Part shown: positions 38,401-42,688 of the stretch, piece by piece
Numbering within the stretch: position 1 is the stretch's first letter
How the letters are laid out: each line of letters starts with the position of its first letter
Origin: Eubacteriaceae bacterium
GTDB lineage: Bacteria > Bacillota > Clostridia > Lachnospirales > Lachnospiraceae
Assembly (NCBI GenBank): GCA_910574895.1
Contig: CAJTDQ010000003.1
Coordinates: forward strand, 124,001-188,000
Direction: 5' to 3'
DNA: 64,000 nucleotides
Made by a program: the position numbers and the translations under genes
Notes under the pieces: model-generated
Databases searched by the model: none
What the model saw: only the letters and a program-made list of their open reading frames with translations
Told to the model about the DNA's origin: nothing

Positions 38401-41192
38401 ATGAAATCTATTTTGCAGAAGGCTACAATGTGGTTCTTGCAGAGGACATTGAGAAGTATAATGCCGGCTACATGAAGGAACAGAGAGGTTCTATCAGTGG
38501 AACAGTATTTGATGATATCAATTATGACGGCATCATTGGTGAAGAAGATAAATTCATGAAAGATTTCGAAGTAGGACTGAAACAGTTTGTTTATGAAGAT
38601 GGAGAATGGATTCCTACACATGATGAGAAATTTATCAGTACAACAGTAACAGATGAAAAAGGTCATTATGTATTTAATAATCTTGAAACACACAAGAAAG
38701 AAGAGAATGTCAATAAACTGTACGGTTATGAAGTATGGGTAGTGAAGGATGAGGAAGGCTACGCAGTAACACGATATGGAGAGGACAGTTTCTTACTTGT
38801 AAATGGACAGGTTATAAAACTGGATATGGAGTTATCTGAAATGTTTGCTGGCAAGTCTGTAACAGCTCATAAAGTGACCGAACAGGAAAATGTAGAGGGA
38901 ATTGACGAGATTTATTTCGTAGAAGGTTACAATGTGGTTCTTGCAGAAAATCCGGATCGTTATAATGCAGGATATATGAAAGAACAGAAAGGTTCTATCA
39001 GCGGAACGGTATTTGATGATATCAATTATGACGGCAAAATTGATGAAGAAGACAAATTTGTCAAAGATTTCGAAGTAGGACTGAAACAGTTTGTTTATGA
39101 AGATGGCGAATGGATACCTACTCATGAAGAAGGATTTATCAGCACGACAGTAACAGATGAAAATGGTCATTATACATTTGATAATCTTGAGACACATAAG
39201 AAGGAAAAGGATGCCAATCAACTGTATGGATATGATGTATGGATTATCAAAGATCCGGACGGCTATGCAGTAACAAGATATGGTGATAGCAGTTTCTTAC
39301 TTGTGAGTGGACAGATAATTAAGGCAGATACTGAATTACCGGAAATGCTGGATGGAAAGATTGTAGTAGCGCATAAGGTAACTGAGCAGGATAATGTAAA
39401 AGGTATTGATGAAATTTACTTTGCAGAAGGTTACAATGTGGTTCTTGCAGAAAATCTTGAAGATTACAATGCAGGATATACAATCATAGAGAAAGCAGCA
39501 ATTACAGGTTCCGTATTTGATGATGTCAACTATGATGGTCTGATTGATAATGAAGACAATATGTTGGAAAACATCGAAATAGGTTTGAAGCGTTTTGTTT
39601 ATAAGGATGGAGAATGGAAACCAGCACCAGACAAAAAGGCAGAGGACCAGAACGAAGTAAACAATACAGAATCAGACAAAAACCAGAATAAGGAAGAGAC
39701 ATCTACAACAGAAACGGATGCAGAGCAGAAGACAGAAGAATTCTTTGCAACAACGTTAACAGATAAAGGTGGTAATTATGCATTTGAAAATCTTGATACA
39801 TTTGTTACTGAAGATGGCAATAATTATATGTATGGTTATGAATTGTACATTATCAATCATGAAGACAGACTGGCGACGAAGTATCAGATGAATGAAGGTA
39901 CGGGTGACAGTGCACTTCGCAGTGACAATTATCAGATTATTAAAAAAGATAATGGTCGTGAAGAATTGTTCAAAGGCTGTATCGTTCTGGCACAGAAGAA
40001 AGATAAGGAAGAAAATCCTAATAAACCATATGTTATAGAAGGTTATGATGTTGTCAAAGCGATTGTCCGTGATCAGAATAATGCTGGCTTTGTTGCAAAG
40101 CATAATCATAGTATTTCAGGTCTTGTATGGATAGATGAAGACCATGATGGAATCTGTAACGAAGAAACTTTTGCGAAAGGTGTTGATATTACACTTGAAA
40201 AGTTATATCTTCAGAATGGACAGTGGCTTACAATGGATAGTGAAGCTTTTGTAACAGTTCAGACTGGCAAAGATGGTACATACCGATTTGATAATCTTGA
40301 ATTATATGGTTATAAAGATGAAAAACCGGTGGTTTATGGATATCGTGTGAAAGTTCCAAATCTTCCAAGCAGGTATGGAGTTACTATTTTCCATACGGAT
40401 GGTGAAGGTAACAAGAATGACTTGAACGAAAAGACAGGTTATCTAGAGAATGAACAGGTGTTAATTGTATTAGCAGACAAAGCAGATGAAACAACACCTT
40501 CGGACTACAATATAGAAGGATATAATATTTCTCATGGATTCTCAGTAGAGTCTCTTGATGCAGGTATTGTTCCTTATGGTGTAGGAAGTATCGCAGGTAT
40601 CGTATTCGAAGATGCAAATGCTGATGGTATTATTGACGATAATGAAGAGATATTTGAAGATAAAGAAGTTTATCTTGAGTACAAAGACGGTTCTGATGAA
40701 GAGTCCGACTTTGTAAGATATCCGGGTGGTAAGACAGTAACAGATGAAAGAGGATTATTCATATTCGAAAACCTTCCGGTTCTTGATGAGAATAATGAGC
40801 CATATCAATATCGTGTAACGATGGAAAAACCGGAAGAACGCTCCTTTACAAAGGCATTTGACTTTGTTATATTTGGAGATAAGAAGGTTAACATCCTTTC
40901 ACCTGACACTGAAAAAGGTGATAAGGATGAGGTTACAACAGGTATTACGCCTGTGATTACATTGGCAGTTCCAAGAAAGCAGAAGAATTGTTATAATCTG
41001 AAATATGAGTTTGATGGTTACAACCATAAAAATGCATACCTTGGTTTTACACAGGTAGAAAAAGCAGACCAGATTCAGACCGGATTAGATGACAGATATT
41101 GGTGGGCATTATTACCAATTATGCTGGCAATAATGACAGGTGCAATTGTTGTGATTGTTGGTAATAAGAAAAGAAGAAAGGAAATAGAATAA
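17403..41192 (+). CDS. Giant (7,929-residue) secreted SdrD-B-repeat surface protein
   Basis: A single uninterrupted frame of 23,790 bp encodes a protein of very roughly 0.9 MDa. Residues 1-31 are a signal peptide (RR basic start, hydrophobic core, AYA before ADG). Residues about 32-5000 form a beta-rich stalk rich in Asp, Tyr, Asn and Lys, in which DUF11-like turns recur (for example TDTLPYV about 1779, VIFDKIPEY about 2823, ITEILPAGIVP about 3586, YDVLPFVG about 4786). Residues about 5000-7820 hold about 16 SdrD-B-like domains, many with Ca2+-loop patterns such as DKNIDGIIDKDD. The C-terminus has IQTG (7891-7894), a membrane segment (7899-7920) and NKKRRKEIE, a cell-wall sorting layout without LPXTG. 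A class B sortase lies two genes downstream. It is probably an adhesin or a filament spanning the surface layer; ligand unknown. Confidence 0.9.
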   Translation: MRQIIRRITGWILVLSMITSMFGQPIPMAYAADGNEVMGEKPELSFTMTYYSGGSSINQNKHTTDGEQGDLSENLRNKNSALLGRGVENGITVDLTADLKNGRGTARGMYFELQLPVFRVEGSKLIELDQSEIEQLKDEDFKKENSKLVRVMAQFSPEDADLWDGYVSGTSYWGSSVKIYRTGELTGGTQAVVKTKLYFDGHMPENTAALVRLGGGYAECEDNDKIYYDWFETAATTTDTKAIFTMICCNLEWEPTIEGVKPKNVIWDRYNYVTYKVTVKNTSKDQDSNYSATSIQMVVPTNMGTVDGWSSGLHPEEAAKFLYNDGNPIKNDDFESSIQRENYMVGVPGKGGIMIYDVTALEATAEGQEAMSKWDMTHFTNIKDENGKKLEEIPYYFKPDGGIYFRKYEKIYNEVGAKIHDDGSEYDHTTFYVALPMATDIPSSKLDSLNIKVYNTIAFANDYTWTKTTNHNTWGFIKPEDSFTHKKFVVDKTIVNGEEVEEEKDKLFVAINDEADYYLGHFKNTGNIPIFNGMANDTHDKDFGLTKISALFNLAEGEKEPELTDWFKKDDTVEFEFLTYDDLAGSGGPVSEFVSLGQLEPDETLSNDKQKAWSLQIGNLIKDYEQSVIATGKKCVYNNRFRVRFKKRIDPGEEFDGRITVHGVAGKGKVYNNKLDTTYEKWIWNPTSMAEDDTGYVKTPKKLATDEADIQAIVAKPQINAQVIEKTENGYQYDDPKTVPVNVPGYGFYYQLGNDSVSRIVPGMFSTGTVATVNDTTKAVKGFITDKVILSKRLVDEIAEIENITLHTSADTDKDIVLAVSDFSKDDDGNYYIDRSKWENKGEILSVSVNVKKFEKEINLTEDNKDVYVVLEGTANTVTPNGNAANAIKPVGTFETKYKDEDLNVKATDPATMIVANINPVIRGISYGRKWLKDSDYIESKENRASGAADQSTIHQIEVPKGIDNSGYKFFIGNATPSPAGKSEISVDLSGSVGNKTTKDVNVRGFLTKTVTISGFKNVADIKQIRLYNWDKDSSKDNADVTIPFKELEVKDGAVTIKLEDYSQIEYLKYMVIDMDEFYGGGVKDTPEMEIQLNGDTNWVDYLDAKLTFTPEDESIRGQGNTKGTVSLTDRLYVQRPYADIHADLHYYEFDGTTKTSNDNRDGNDKYLGLPYDRDFTYTIDVGNPYISKLDDFDITIDVPVNDNKQGEEANTGFHTTGFRISKELIEQYEKLETITFFDADSNAGKTFVIDYEEGRLISKDDDTIIEGIVLNGDIYIDEQKIFTEFGMNIPNLKKIIITGKGFQANPDAPADKKHRITLYGFSDSAIHSWNKMDVNGTNYLCGFRGEKSEYVLNSHDTAQAYISKMYFDTTIVAGYKDNKDNGKRFDEVSDSYEHVRAEDWHSGYGWSNHWPDDDELDIGYKAIGSYMIDFRQYLNAGTNHPSDAHHHSLNDMEVYGYPTYRCYPYDYIYTQSMNTAADVQMTVDLPSDSFDAYYMKVHPKAYKYLESVKIHRSGDDNDTWTTVTDWKDSVEKITGSTEKDSYYRVDLRKLDDDYGIYKSPLIDYEVDKPVDKITITLNINRDASEEKDGQIVAKNADYGTWYEQTKYMFEVTGRFYKAGMADATASTKMDIGNLIERPYAKAKRRTDQGRANGWNDIGSAYRSSWSYQDYYDPCGSSWHDYSNYKSSHLFSTAKVYVYPAVNNVQKGVHTKAAQETDERAKFSKYNEYVVSFWQAEEGSTHDCYNAHTGMGHAGGHSLNNDPYNWSGKRSFTDQLTLTDTLPYVRPDKETGHFGFLTKKIFISEDLKQYIDKIVVYKKKAVLNEDGTCNEQNLADTIEIAGADLIKEDVNAERPEQIQGSDQHVVHSNADKTFYEIPIIYPDSEIEETKGAIVLGENEYVTKYEIHMKNMPGDVDYAAELKGREGLFDSYDHGSSTDPDIYVGGDVYRVTADNIINSGEKCDWNNMQSASYMQKSDAPYYTYNDKALITSYRIPFQGGYTITRNHSGDTIYDYEKDNKTPTTAKFDVRVWNRKDLDDEENRSAEIDSAAVTNTMNENYRLKNIYIPTEFIEGTWFNVEYLQLDDTKIEIEALRESKYFKKNADGTQYIFDVNGYIRDNLDKMNTFAPNNTKIGSSEYYHEQISKFVVKFKGIGKEILDGGEFLNPSRESLSDITIEKASPTFSYDGVYVDRHKEDIENDSWTFDSKPTIINNANHYTSTTHNENHVGVKFTTNESDAWPYGYRTDTGTGNDASGTKKTDYYIVNNLVSTMVVDMKRQSTLKSGDSTFAYDIDGNKELAVDKKHLLPDDYVEYQITVGADADSLIPLYHPDVRFKAPKGQRIVGWYVLDNDSEIPKEDITAKAILGDGNTVTFEQKKRYCKDSQNAVTNYKWLDISCGDLSKSDAYNQLNNGEKVKIVVVTQLTHEINPFEGKVINDDEKERIYVYGHPKHTYSQYRILHKNGQTDNRASGDFYIDNAEEATYYRGNGNGYYGSFYDKESTYYADIRTKLRFFDNRLDLTLKYVDDYDLPGKDEDTNPHIDERPMIIELRGADKSDVYNDTLHTLSSATYTVSFLSDNRKDGRLFKGFDLVEKPVFKYPEKLNPDGNRNAAVKYCFFDDIGTDKGIYTDGEYAEVWLSEDKVIEGDKLTQQQKNDGCRLLKDAVKIQWTYDDIPAEPIVFATSEKPFEFRGIGRYRDIRNDAEKQTKTADDNFTIGITAVSELVHSHSENINNTIEDGTSEDIIYEGTAKVVGNGSITNVITRERPIVTLHTQIFNSVDVAGEEYDENAAQVKGYRPGDTVWYKSTVINHEKGQTQPQGALLEPVIFDKIPEYITTSGLDTNNIKVKWYDADGKLKEDIPNYTITRERFEDVADYGGDFVTEKSNTDGCYQGRGHAFADLTFGESGNSTSTPINYNVYAIQFEKGSRLEIGERLEVYYEAEIREENLPLAYTKRTGTDSVTKTFVDYYPKMGEYYQWTHGYYTGYSWDGNNYSYPYANAVNGLSIQFKNQNDMMDMNYLYHDVGVSGTRNKNIDRYEYLKDSDAFMPGSGADGNSYGRTEIYGSNGYLKDEDIRTANNQQRTYYVPTRTDGKHDELPLSESYRSQSISGNARDWYSRLMSLRVRSANWQGEHSDAVLWAESRLHLQTAWLAASSEMIGDENYLKSKEYLPTNYRDGKWDNHYNSDYWYSGCTNLRDYTREINDDTITTLEYDQYFTSRIGAYNYGDWDITGGIEFTYIMPQGIEPKLNKDGTPDFSDITAEIMREGTSANPVYEKIDASDVTVEVVQKPGSADGYLTPNIMRDPLLSTSVMNKTGDSYEGKNAYYTAEEHTSWVLKITVKKTLGKWFNRGDKSGYAMRVDIPSHVYATPKDEYWYDEVMVKPVDTEENLYYQVYDTTTLWGNNYLVGMPTPISTQKNGMDFMWNVYYVHTHSGSEQCIDGSKYFWNGSPNTPYINGMNITNREVSTQGVTEDSVPTDNRQAFSNGVRNTYANTGTRAHMRKPMIRTWTTIGEDNVAGNKAADYYVDPQGDSSAVNIHVENKYWLNTLAPDHMWYDYYSTHYRETFKVRHTYATDGGNMGTLFYPVITEILPAGIVPKDVNGDLFTHNNEENAKKKLDWTLKGADYNGGSLEELKEYQDEKELYQCTVEYIELAGEDGKVEGRYRINFKQKAEPDVRSDKKIKIDSESARVFSFKFFTEDGSDIATKDGKEDRRLGDQYQSNHTFVSSELDYFKFLIDSDAVNAARENPYFVGGPFVSTYVHGGWAGTIPDTRRDSAETSIKAMLPKVPTANNMGTDSAINATDEGGVKRYIEDGKKIKIDGRELDMEDYPNLRESLHLKAEDSDLDGGYDTSNMGVHTSSRIRLKYPVIENKTFVSKNVAEAVDNLGGRSPQWQNGIYDYYPSQNIPVEYLNDLYFNVKVVNGADSVGTEDYYHHGNMSHGKMKVTIVLPSIVRTVSLKGSDVYLLFKKADGETVRMNIDEAEDLGFEFKVLNHFINDEQKETIIFEVRTPGDYADDITAANYDDYIRGKHMPGYFGYKDTLVVGVKTTVRNNILDTEKIDFTDDYWKDPVWDEEFKADGYVTMDDVNGDYLKTMNADGDFDLLTELDGAGITYEKMVSDDKETNTDWDGDKDYTDEYTKDESAIVTLMKPHSTVRLDTSVQRSEIDNPDLVEGVQRVVDDPIIKSAVKLSVYMDQAVNEGGAVGEFIVDWRIPFRSTLLGTTEEAPVTEDTITKRIYALGTGVWEIPDTAGDEAYRERLKNDLDVQVYALCSKDAENAADSASYKNINNMWEGEWINLTELYNKHVNRIERPGVDIDKNTVIDISDLSLKLYGERSELGQKIYQVRYVVSSKTGNYAVPKGFRLAIDADPEKDGNQEMNEIDPEHENVEPLPESVTSEPDENGEYSEDAKIGNAAFIMLTGSHLSATRRHVNHFATGWARYDDTQYCVDSMRSRAGYYIARELPVIEIDMNNQYFKIGKNQEGKSEYKWSDDIVINDASHMLKYKLQLKNLSNKEIEKTNVGEVEEDTATNPQLVAVLPIIQNIDMSLESKDPLIYKKYHEVEYGEEEWESTLSPDCTANVSFKDSQAAWTWHVEDGKGNVVPKDKHDITSVTMAMYDKIAGIKYLRQRRIMRWTSKGHLAPGQRIVIEFMVPVSTEDTFTTTTELLSCKAYGFKPGAFVPHIPTSEEAVNYAYEIDVRDVNDNGESNVENTITVSVNNIGFSGTNAFNRTKRSFSEYGTGQNEQGNGRDRPSLVPEGTNYDFISSIINPDTQGTSKGFQQPVIYDVLPFVGDTQLVAQTSGYAASRGTDWRGWLNLASIEVKTQTGSEARTLKDGNDVHVWVGPFNYSGSKIVKIPIEKLPDVSQTSSIAFYNQIRGESGAAINEKCKYFVRLSDLLRLKTTNKEEYSELEKHAQAIYVEPLNNYFLASNTKLSVSYRLKAPLNMPLSKKYTPEDSENILNATADVDGWNSFSAQSGSDKAVESPYAGVYTAAPADRGYIGHYVWLDESYNAKFTDEGEYIQRDGRWLLNKATKDLDYDGEIDDPGINDVKVELLTEKGYPVNRLGEAVVEKDGRYLVINENSGKISVDSMGSPIYTPYGPMAYTTEKDAYGHDGYFIISNIKPGKYNLRYTFPEGSKYEKYALTTRSLGVTGTSIKVYRPGEDDVLPDLGAAGKGDEPSDGAKVKSFTIQTTEPIQIDAIGEDESTYAEYDEKMTSYDLGVAPSFSYGGYAWMDIQYDAEGQPKSDSINGQMDDAEQKLENVGIHIYEVKADGTHVPAYDKNGLEIKMLYTDENGYFKTTLYPYRSYIAVADAKKVNDVIQPSPVTISTRALQYEKDNDLLYNEELNQNTTNVFAIIPTSADYNMGTCVDGQYGTYNRLGFGYVPAGIGAIGKYVFNDENYDGIRNEYIDKDGYIVSEPGIDNVKLVLEKYYYKDGKWNLLNDHFAETTSLGSSYSFIVDASYTDETADEEGTKYLCGYKVKVDMSTVPEGFVPTKYYMNDGVSDSDLPIRGDNYRYLTKEPVIIASVADKNSLDEYKITMEDETYDISKALIITKYDAGFTTEDRAQIDGVVWNDKNYDGERGKYTDAEGNKTDEPGMADVELQLVPYVYYNNKWEHLDKDNLKNADKYNEYTPITITDADGVYSFTGVRTVAVMSDDTKCIVGYKIRVNTDIEDLHYGITKYRTCDTDVDSDLWKTENGEFILNAEDEFIITAKKIPAKDVEKEYGKEALKNQEELLIHNNLGYFEINKVTDYKGNDAGLVEFRQGSVSGKVWLDDDYNGIMDDSEHGMAEEKVTIRRYYLESVSDGKGKWTEDTTYTGPVCTTDVQGDYLFDNLDSYIYKDGKYYLAGYKVYMAEEPDNSVYGITLYGQYNPDIQRGSDLKELELTKDDDYIIIAKHCGKVDDSENINGISAAEKVGELAHVAAYKGNYYDLVTARAYEKLDAGYHLYPNATITGCAFEDYNYDGIMNSGKDGKVDSFTDELKAALNGNDIVVKATAYYYDHGQWKQHIDNAGTPVIYTDVISASSTDGRYEIAVPTKINVEHKNYLAGYKLEVNMIPKGYHITKHKADGKVSDSNALIKEASAKYNITKTLAKRPYAGTIKEEMDGYVIPANPSDDPSSANIIGDYDIAEGRVVSDYNMGYVAHETSMIDGIAFEDKNDNGKYDKPAEGDGKTSDKLLSGVKVGIKRYQFDAENNTWVKAPKADAPNDEYFAVAVTDKDGYYAFENLPTHVDTGDKADKPVLYGYTVWLLEMPVNDEGQEMAATYYQANKDKNDSALVAGNMQIIKAESNPNLDADELKDGNTMIAHKLPEIDPERSDIVEGYDCTVGSPRDGYNLGFVDYAKGSIEGCVFHDKNIDGIIDKDDAKYENISVGLKRFVFENGQWTLAQDEGTEYFATAVTEADGNYKFDNLATFTTDDGTKRIYGYEVWVMETPEDHVITRYQMNHGKNDSAVLLDSQIIKKDTTLSEVLDGKLVVARKTNTAKEDGLDDIYVVEGYDVVRETHLNDYNAGYTILRKGEINGTVFEDADYDGIMDEDEKLWEGIEVGLKRFVYEDGKWVPAQDEEFIKTTVTDGDGHYTFGNLKTHVKKDGENKLYGYEVWVLKDKDGYAVTRYGNDSFLLISGQIIKADTELPEMLDGKTVVAHKVTEQDNVEGINDVYFVEGYNVILAEIVGDYNAGYIKEQKGSISGTVFDDVNYDGIIGEEDKFMKDIEVGLKQFVYEEGKWIPTQEEGFISTTVTDEKGHYIFENLETHKKEENVNKLYGYEVWITKDPDGYAVTRYGDDSFLLISGQVIKADTELPEMLDGKTVVAHKVTEQDSIEGIDEIYFAEGYNVVLAEDIEKYNAGYMKEQKGSISGTVFDDVNYDGIISEEDKFMKGIEVGLKQFVYEEGKWIPTQGEGFIITTVTDEKGHYTFDNLETHKKEDNVNKLYGYEVWIMKDPDGYAVTRYGNDSFLLISGQVIKADTELSEMLDGKTVVAHKVTEQDSIEGIDEIYFAEGYNVVLAEDIEKYNAGYMKEQRGSISGTVFDDINYDGIIGEEDKFMKDFEVGLKQFVYEDGEWIPTHDEKFISTTVTDEKGHYVFNNLETHKKEENVNKLYGYEVWVVKDEEGYAVTRYGEDSFLLVNGQVIKLDMELSEMFAGKSVTAHKVTEQENVEGIDEIYFVEGYNVVLAENPDRYNAGYMKEQKGSISGTVFDDINYDGKIDEEDKFVKDFEVGLKQFVYEDGEWIPTHEEGFISTTVTDENGHYTFDNLETHKKEKDANQLYGYDVWIIKDPDGYAVTRYGDSSFLLVSGQIIKADTELPEMLDGKIVVAHKVTEQDNVKGIDEIYFAEGYNVVLAENLEDYNAGYTIIEKAAITGSVFDDVNYDGLIDNEDNMLENIEIGLKRFVYKDGEWKPAPDKKAEDQNEVNNTESDKNQNKEETSTTETDAEQKTEEFFATTLTDKGGNYAFENLDTFVTEDGNNYMYGYELYIINHEDRLATKYQMNEGTGDSALRSDNYQIIKKDNGREELFKGCIVLAQKKDKEENPNKPYVIEGYDVVKAIVRDQNNAGFVAKHNHSISGLVWIDEDHDGICNEETFAKGVDITLEKLYLQNGQWLTMDSEAFVTVQTGKDGTYRFDNLELYGYKDEKPVVYGYRVKVPNLPSRYGVTIFHTDGEGNKNDLNEKTGYLENEQVLIVLADKADETTPSDYNIEGYNISHGFSVESLDAGIVPYGVGSIAGIVFEDANADGIIDDNEEIFEDKEVYLEYKDGSDEESDFVRYPGGKTVTDERGLFIFENLPVLDENNEPYQYRVTMEKPEERSFTKAFDFVIFGDKKVNILSPDTEKGDKDEVTTGITPVITLAVPRKQKNCYNLKYEFDGYNHKNAYLGFTQVEKADQIQTGLDDRYWWALLPIMLAIMTGAIVVIVGNKKRRKEIE
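36972..39491 (+). repeat. Five in-frame 504-bp tandem units inside the giant gene (four nearly identical)
   Basis: Units begin at 36972, 37476, 37980, 38484 and 38988, each exactly 504 bp (168 residues: 6524, 6692, 6860, 7028, 7196). The last four begin with K/RGSISGTVFDD and share long identical stretches such as YDG, EEDKF, VGLKQFVYE, TTVTDE and NKLYGYEVW; the first begins KGEINGTVFED and is more diverged. A sixth, less similar unit starts at 39492 with a 30-40-residue insertion. Each unit is an SdrD-B-like domain of about 80 residues plus a linker domain ending YNAGY. Exact periodicity and high identity point to recent duplication and make copy-number change by recombination likely. Confidence 0.92.
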
Positions 41193-41212
41193 GGGGATTT
41201 TTCCCCTTATTC
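41187..41212 (+). terminator. Hairpin overlapping the stop codon of the giant gene
   Basis: A perfect 11-bp stem, GAATAAGGGGA (41187-41197) with TCCCCTTATTC (41202-41212), has a four-T loop and is followed by TTTATT. The left arm includes the TAA stop codon. It probably acts as a partial terminator that lowers expression of the downstream genes relative to the giant gene. Confidence 0.7.
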
Positions 41213-41224
41213 TTTATTAAGGAC

Positions 41225-42610
41225 ATGAAGAAATTGGGACAGAAGAAATTTAAAATGTTTGTAGTTATTTTTGCAGTAGTTTTATGGTGTATTGCAATAG
41301 GGCTGATTATAGCTGCGTTTATAGGTAAAGAGGATAATCCACATTTGATTTTTCAGGGGGATTCCGGGAAAGTTAATCTAAAAGAGGAGCGAGAAGCTAC
41401 ATTCTGCGTGGGGGTATCTGCTTCTATTGCAGATATTTATCCTTATACCCACAATGATGAAGCAGATGCTGTATTAAAGAAACTTGTTTATGAGCCATTA
41501 ATCAGTATTAATAATGACTGCAAAATTTTCTATTGTAATGCCAAAAGTGTTACTTTTGAAAAGGAAGGCAGAGAGGCGACTGTGAAATTGAAACAGGATA
41601 AGACTTTTAGTGATGGAGAAAAGCTTGATGCTGATATTGTCGTAAAATCTTATAAATGGTTCATGGCAAATCATACTGCTTATACAAATCTTTTAAGCAG
41701 AATAGTAGATATAAGAGCAGCAGGAGATGATAGTTTGGTATTTACCTTTACAGGTGCTGATAGTGATAATATAAAGGTTTTTAATATTCCTATTATCAGT
41801 CAGTCTGATAAAAAGGGGCAGTCAGCGCTTGGAACAGGAGCATACTGTATCGATTCCATAAAACCCTATAAGCAGATTGTTTTAAAGGAAAACAAGTCCT
41901 ATAATGGTAGTTATGAGTATGACACGGTATTGATTAGAACTGTTGATTACAGTGATATGAAGAAATTATTAAAGTCCCAGGATTTTGATATGTTTGTCTT
42001 TAATCAGAAAGAGCAGGCGGATGATGTGAAAGCAGATAAGGCGTATGATATATATGAGTTTGGCAAAGATACCGGATGGTTCATAAAACATAATATGGAA
42101 AGTGAAGTATTAGGTGATGCCATAGCAAAATTGATTGAGGGGCAGCAGTTTTTTGATAAAACCCAGACAGATGGAATATATTCTCCGGGTGTAATCAGTG
42201 CATATATTGAACCGAATTATCACTCCATGCTGAATAATACAAGTTTTAAAAATATCAAAGCTGTTTCAGTGGCTCATGATTATACTGCAGCAGCTACAGG
42301 TATATATCAGTCTCTGGAAAAGAAGTTAAAAGACAAAAAAATTAAGTGTAATGAAAAGACTTATGGCATTGAGGAAGTGCCGGAGGATTTTGAGGAAGAT
42401 TTATTACTTTTTTATGGAAGTTATAAGGATGGCATGACTCGGGCGGATAACAAAAAGTTTTTCAAAGAGAATAAAGAGATTGAGGCTCAAGACTTTTATG
42501 AACTTCTGGAGAAGTATTTTGTATCTCAGAAAAATATAACACCGATTAGTAAAGATACAGTCTGGGCGGCTTCTCTTGCAGGAAGGGATACTTTAGGTTT
42601 GATGGAATGA
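41225..42610 (+). CDS. Membrane-anchored family 5 solute-binding-like protein
   Basis: This 461-residue protein has an N-terminal membrane segment (about 11-33) and no lipobox cysteine, so it is an anchored, not lipid-linked, extracellular protein. The body resembles oligopeptide/family 5 binding proteins: VLKKLVYEPLISI, LKQDKTFSDGEKLDADIVV (about 122-140) and the GTGAY stretch (about 202-206). It is shorter than usual OppA-type proteins (about 500-550). No ABC permease genes are nearby. It sits 32 bp after the giant surface gene and before the sortase, so it may assist assembly, folding or display of the giant protein or sense a peptide. The start is uncertain: AAGGA is only 2 nt from the ATG at 41225, and ATG 41255 is an alternative. 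Confidence 0.7.
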   Translation: MKKLGQKKFKMFVVIFAVVLWCIAIGLIIAAFIGKEDNPHLIFQGDSGKVNLKEEREATFCVGVSASIADIYPYTHNDEADAVLKKLVYEPLISINNDCKIFYCNAKSVTFEKEGREATVKLKQDKTFSDGEKLDADIVVKSYKWFMANHTAYTNLLSRIVDIRAAGDDSLVFTFTGADSDNIKVFNIPIISQSDKKGQSALGTGAYCIDSIKPYKQIVLKENKSYNGSYEYDTVLIRTVDYSDMKKLLKSQDFDMFVFNQKEQADDVKADKAYDIYEFGKDTGWFIKHNMESEVLGDAIAKLIEGQQFFDKTQTDGIYSPGVISAYIEPNYHSMLNNTSFKNIKAVSVAHDYTAAATGIYQSLEKKLKDKKIKCNEKTYGIEEVPEDFEEDLLLFYGSYKDGMTRADNKKFFKENKEIEAQDFYELLEKYFVSQKNITPISKDTVWAASLAGRDTLGLME

Positions 42611-42688
42611 TTTTCATGGAAAAATATTTAGTTATATAAAAATTCTAGTGTGCTTAACATAAATGGGTTTCAAAGAAGGAGAATGATG

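Noticed and set aside
37320-39221. Four periodic minus-strand ORFs of about 121-129 residues opposite the tandem repeats
   Set aside because: They recur every 504 bp because the plus-strand repeats do. They are Cys/Phe/Ile-rich shadows with no ribosome sites or family pattern.
36972-39491. CRISPR-like array
   Set aside because: The repeats are 504 bp, coding and without unique spacers.
17403-41192. Polyketide or nonribosomal peptide synthetase as explanation of the giant ORF
   Set aside because: No carrier, condensation, adenylation or ketosynthase motifs; the protein has a signal peptide and beta-repeat domains instead.
41041-41192. Canonical LPXTG anchor
   Set aside because: No LPXTG or close variant exists near the tail; the only candidate is IQTG.
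41225-42610. Complete oligopeptide ABC importer
   Set aside because: No permease or ATPase genes adjoin, and the protein lacks a lipobox.
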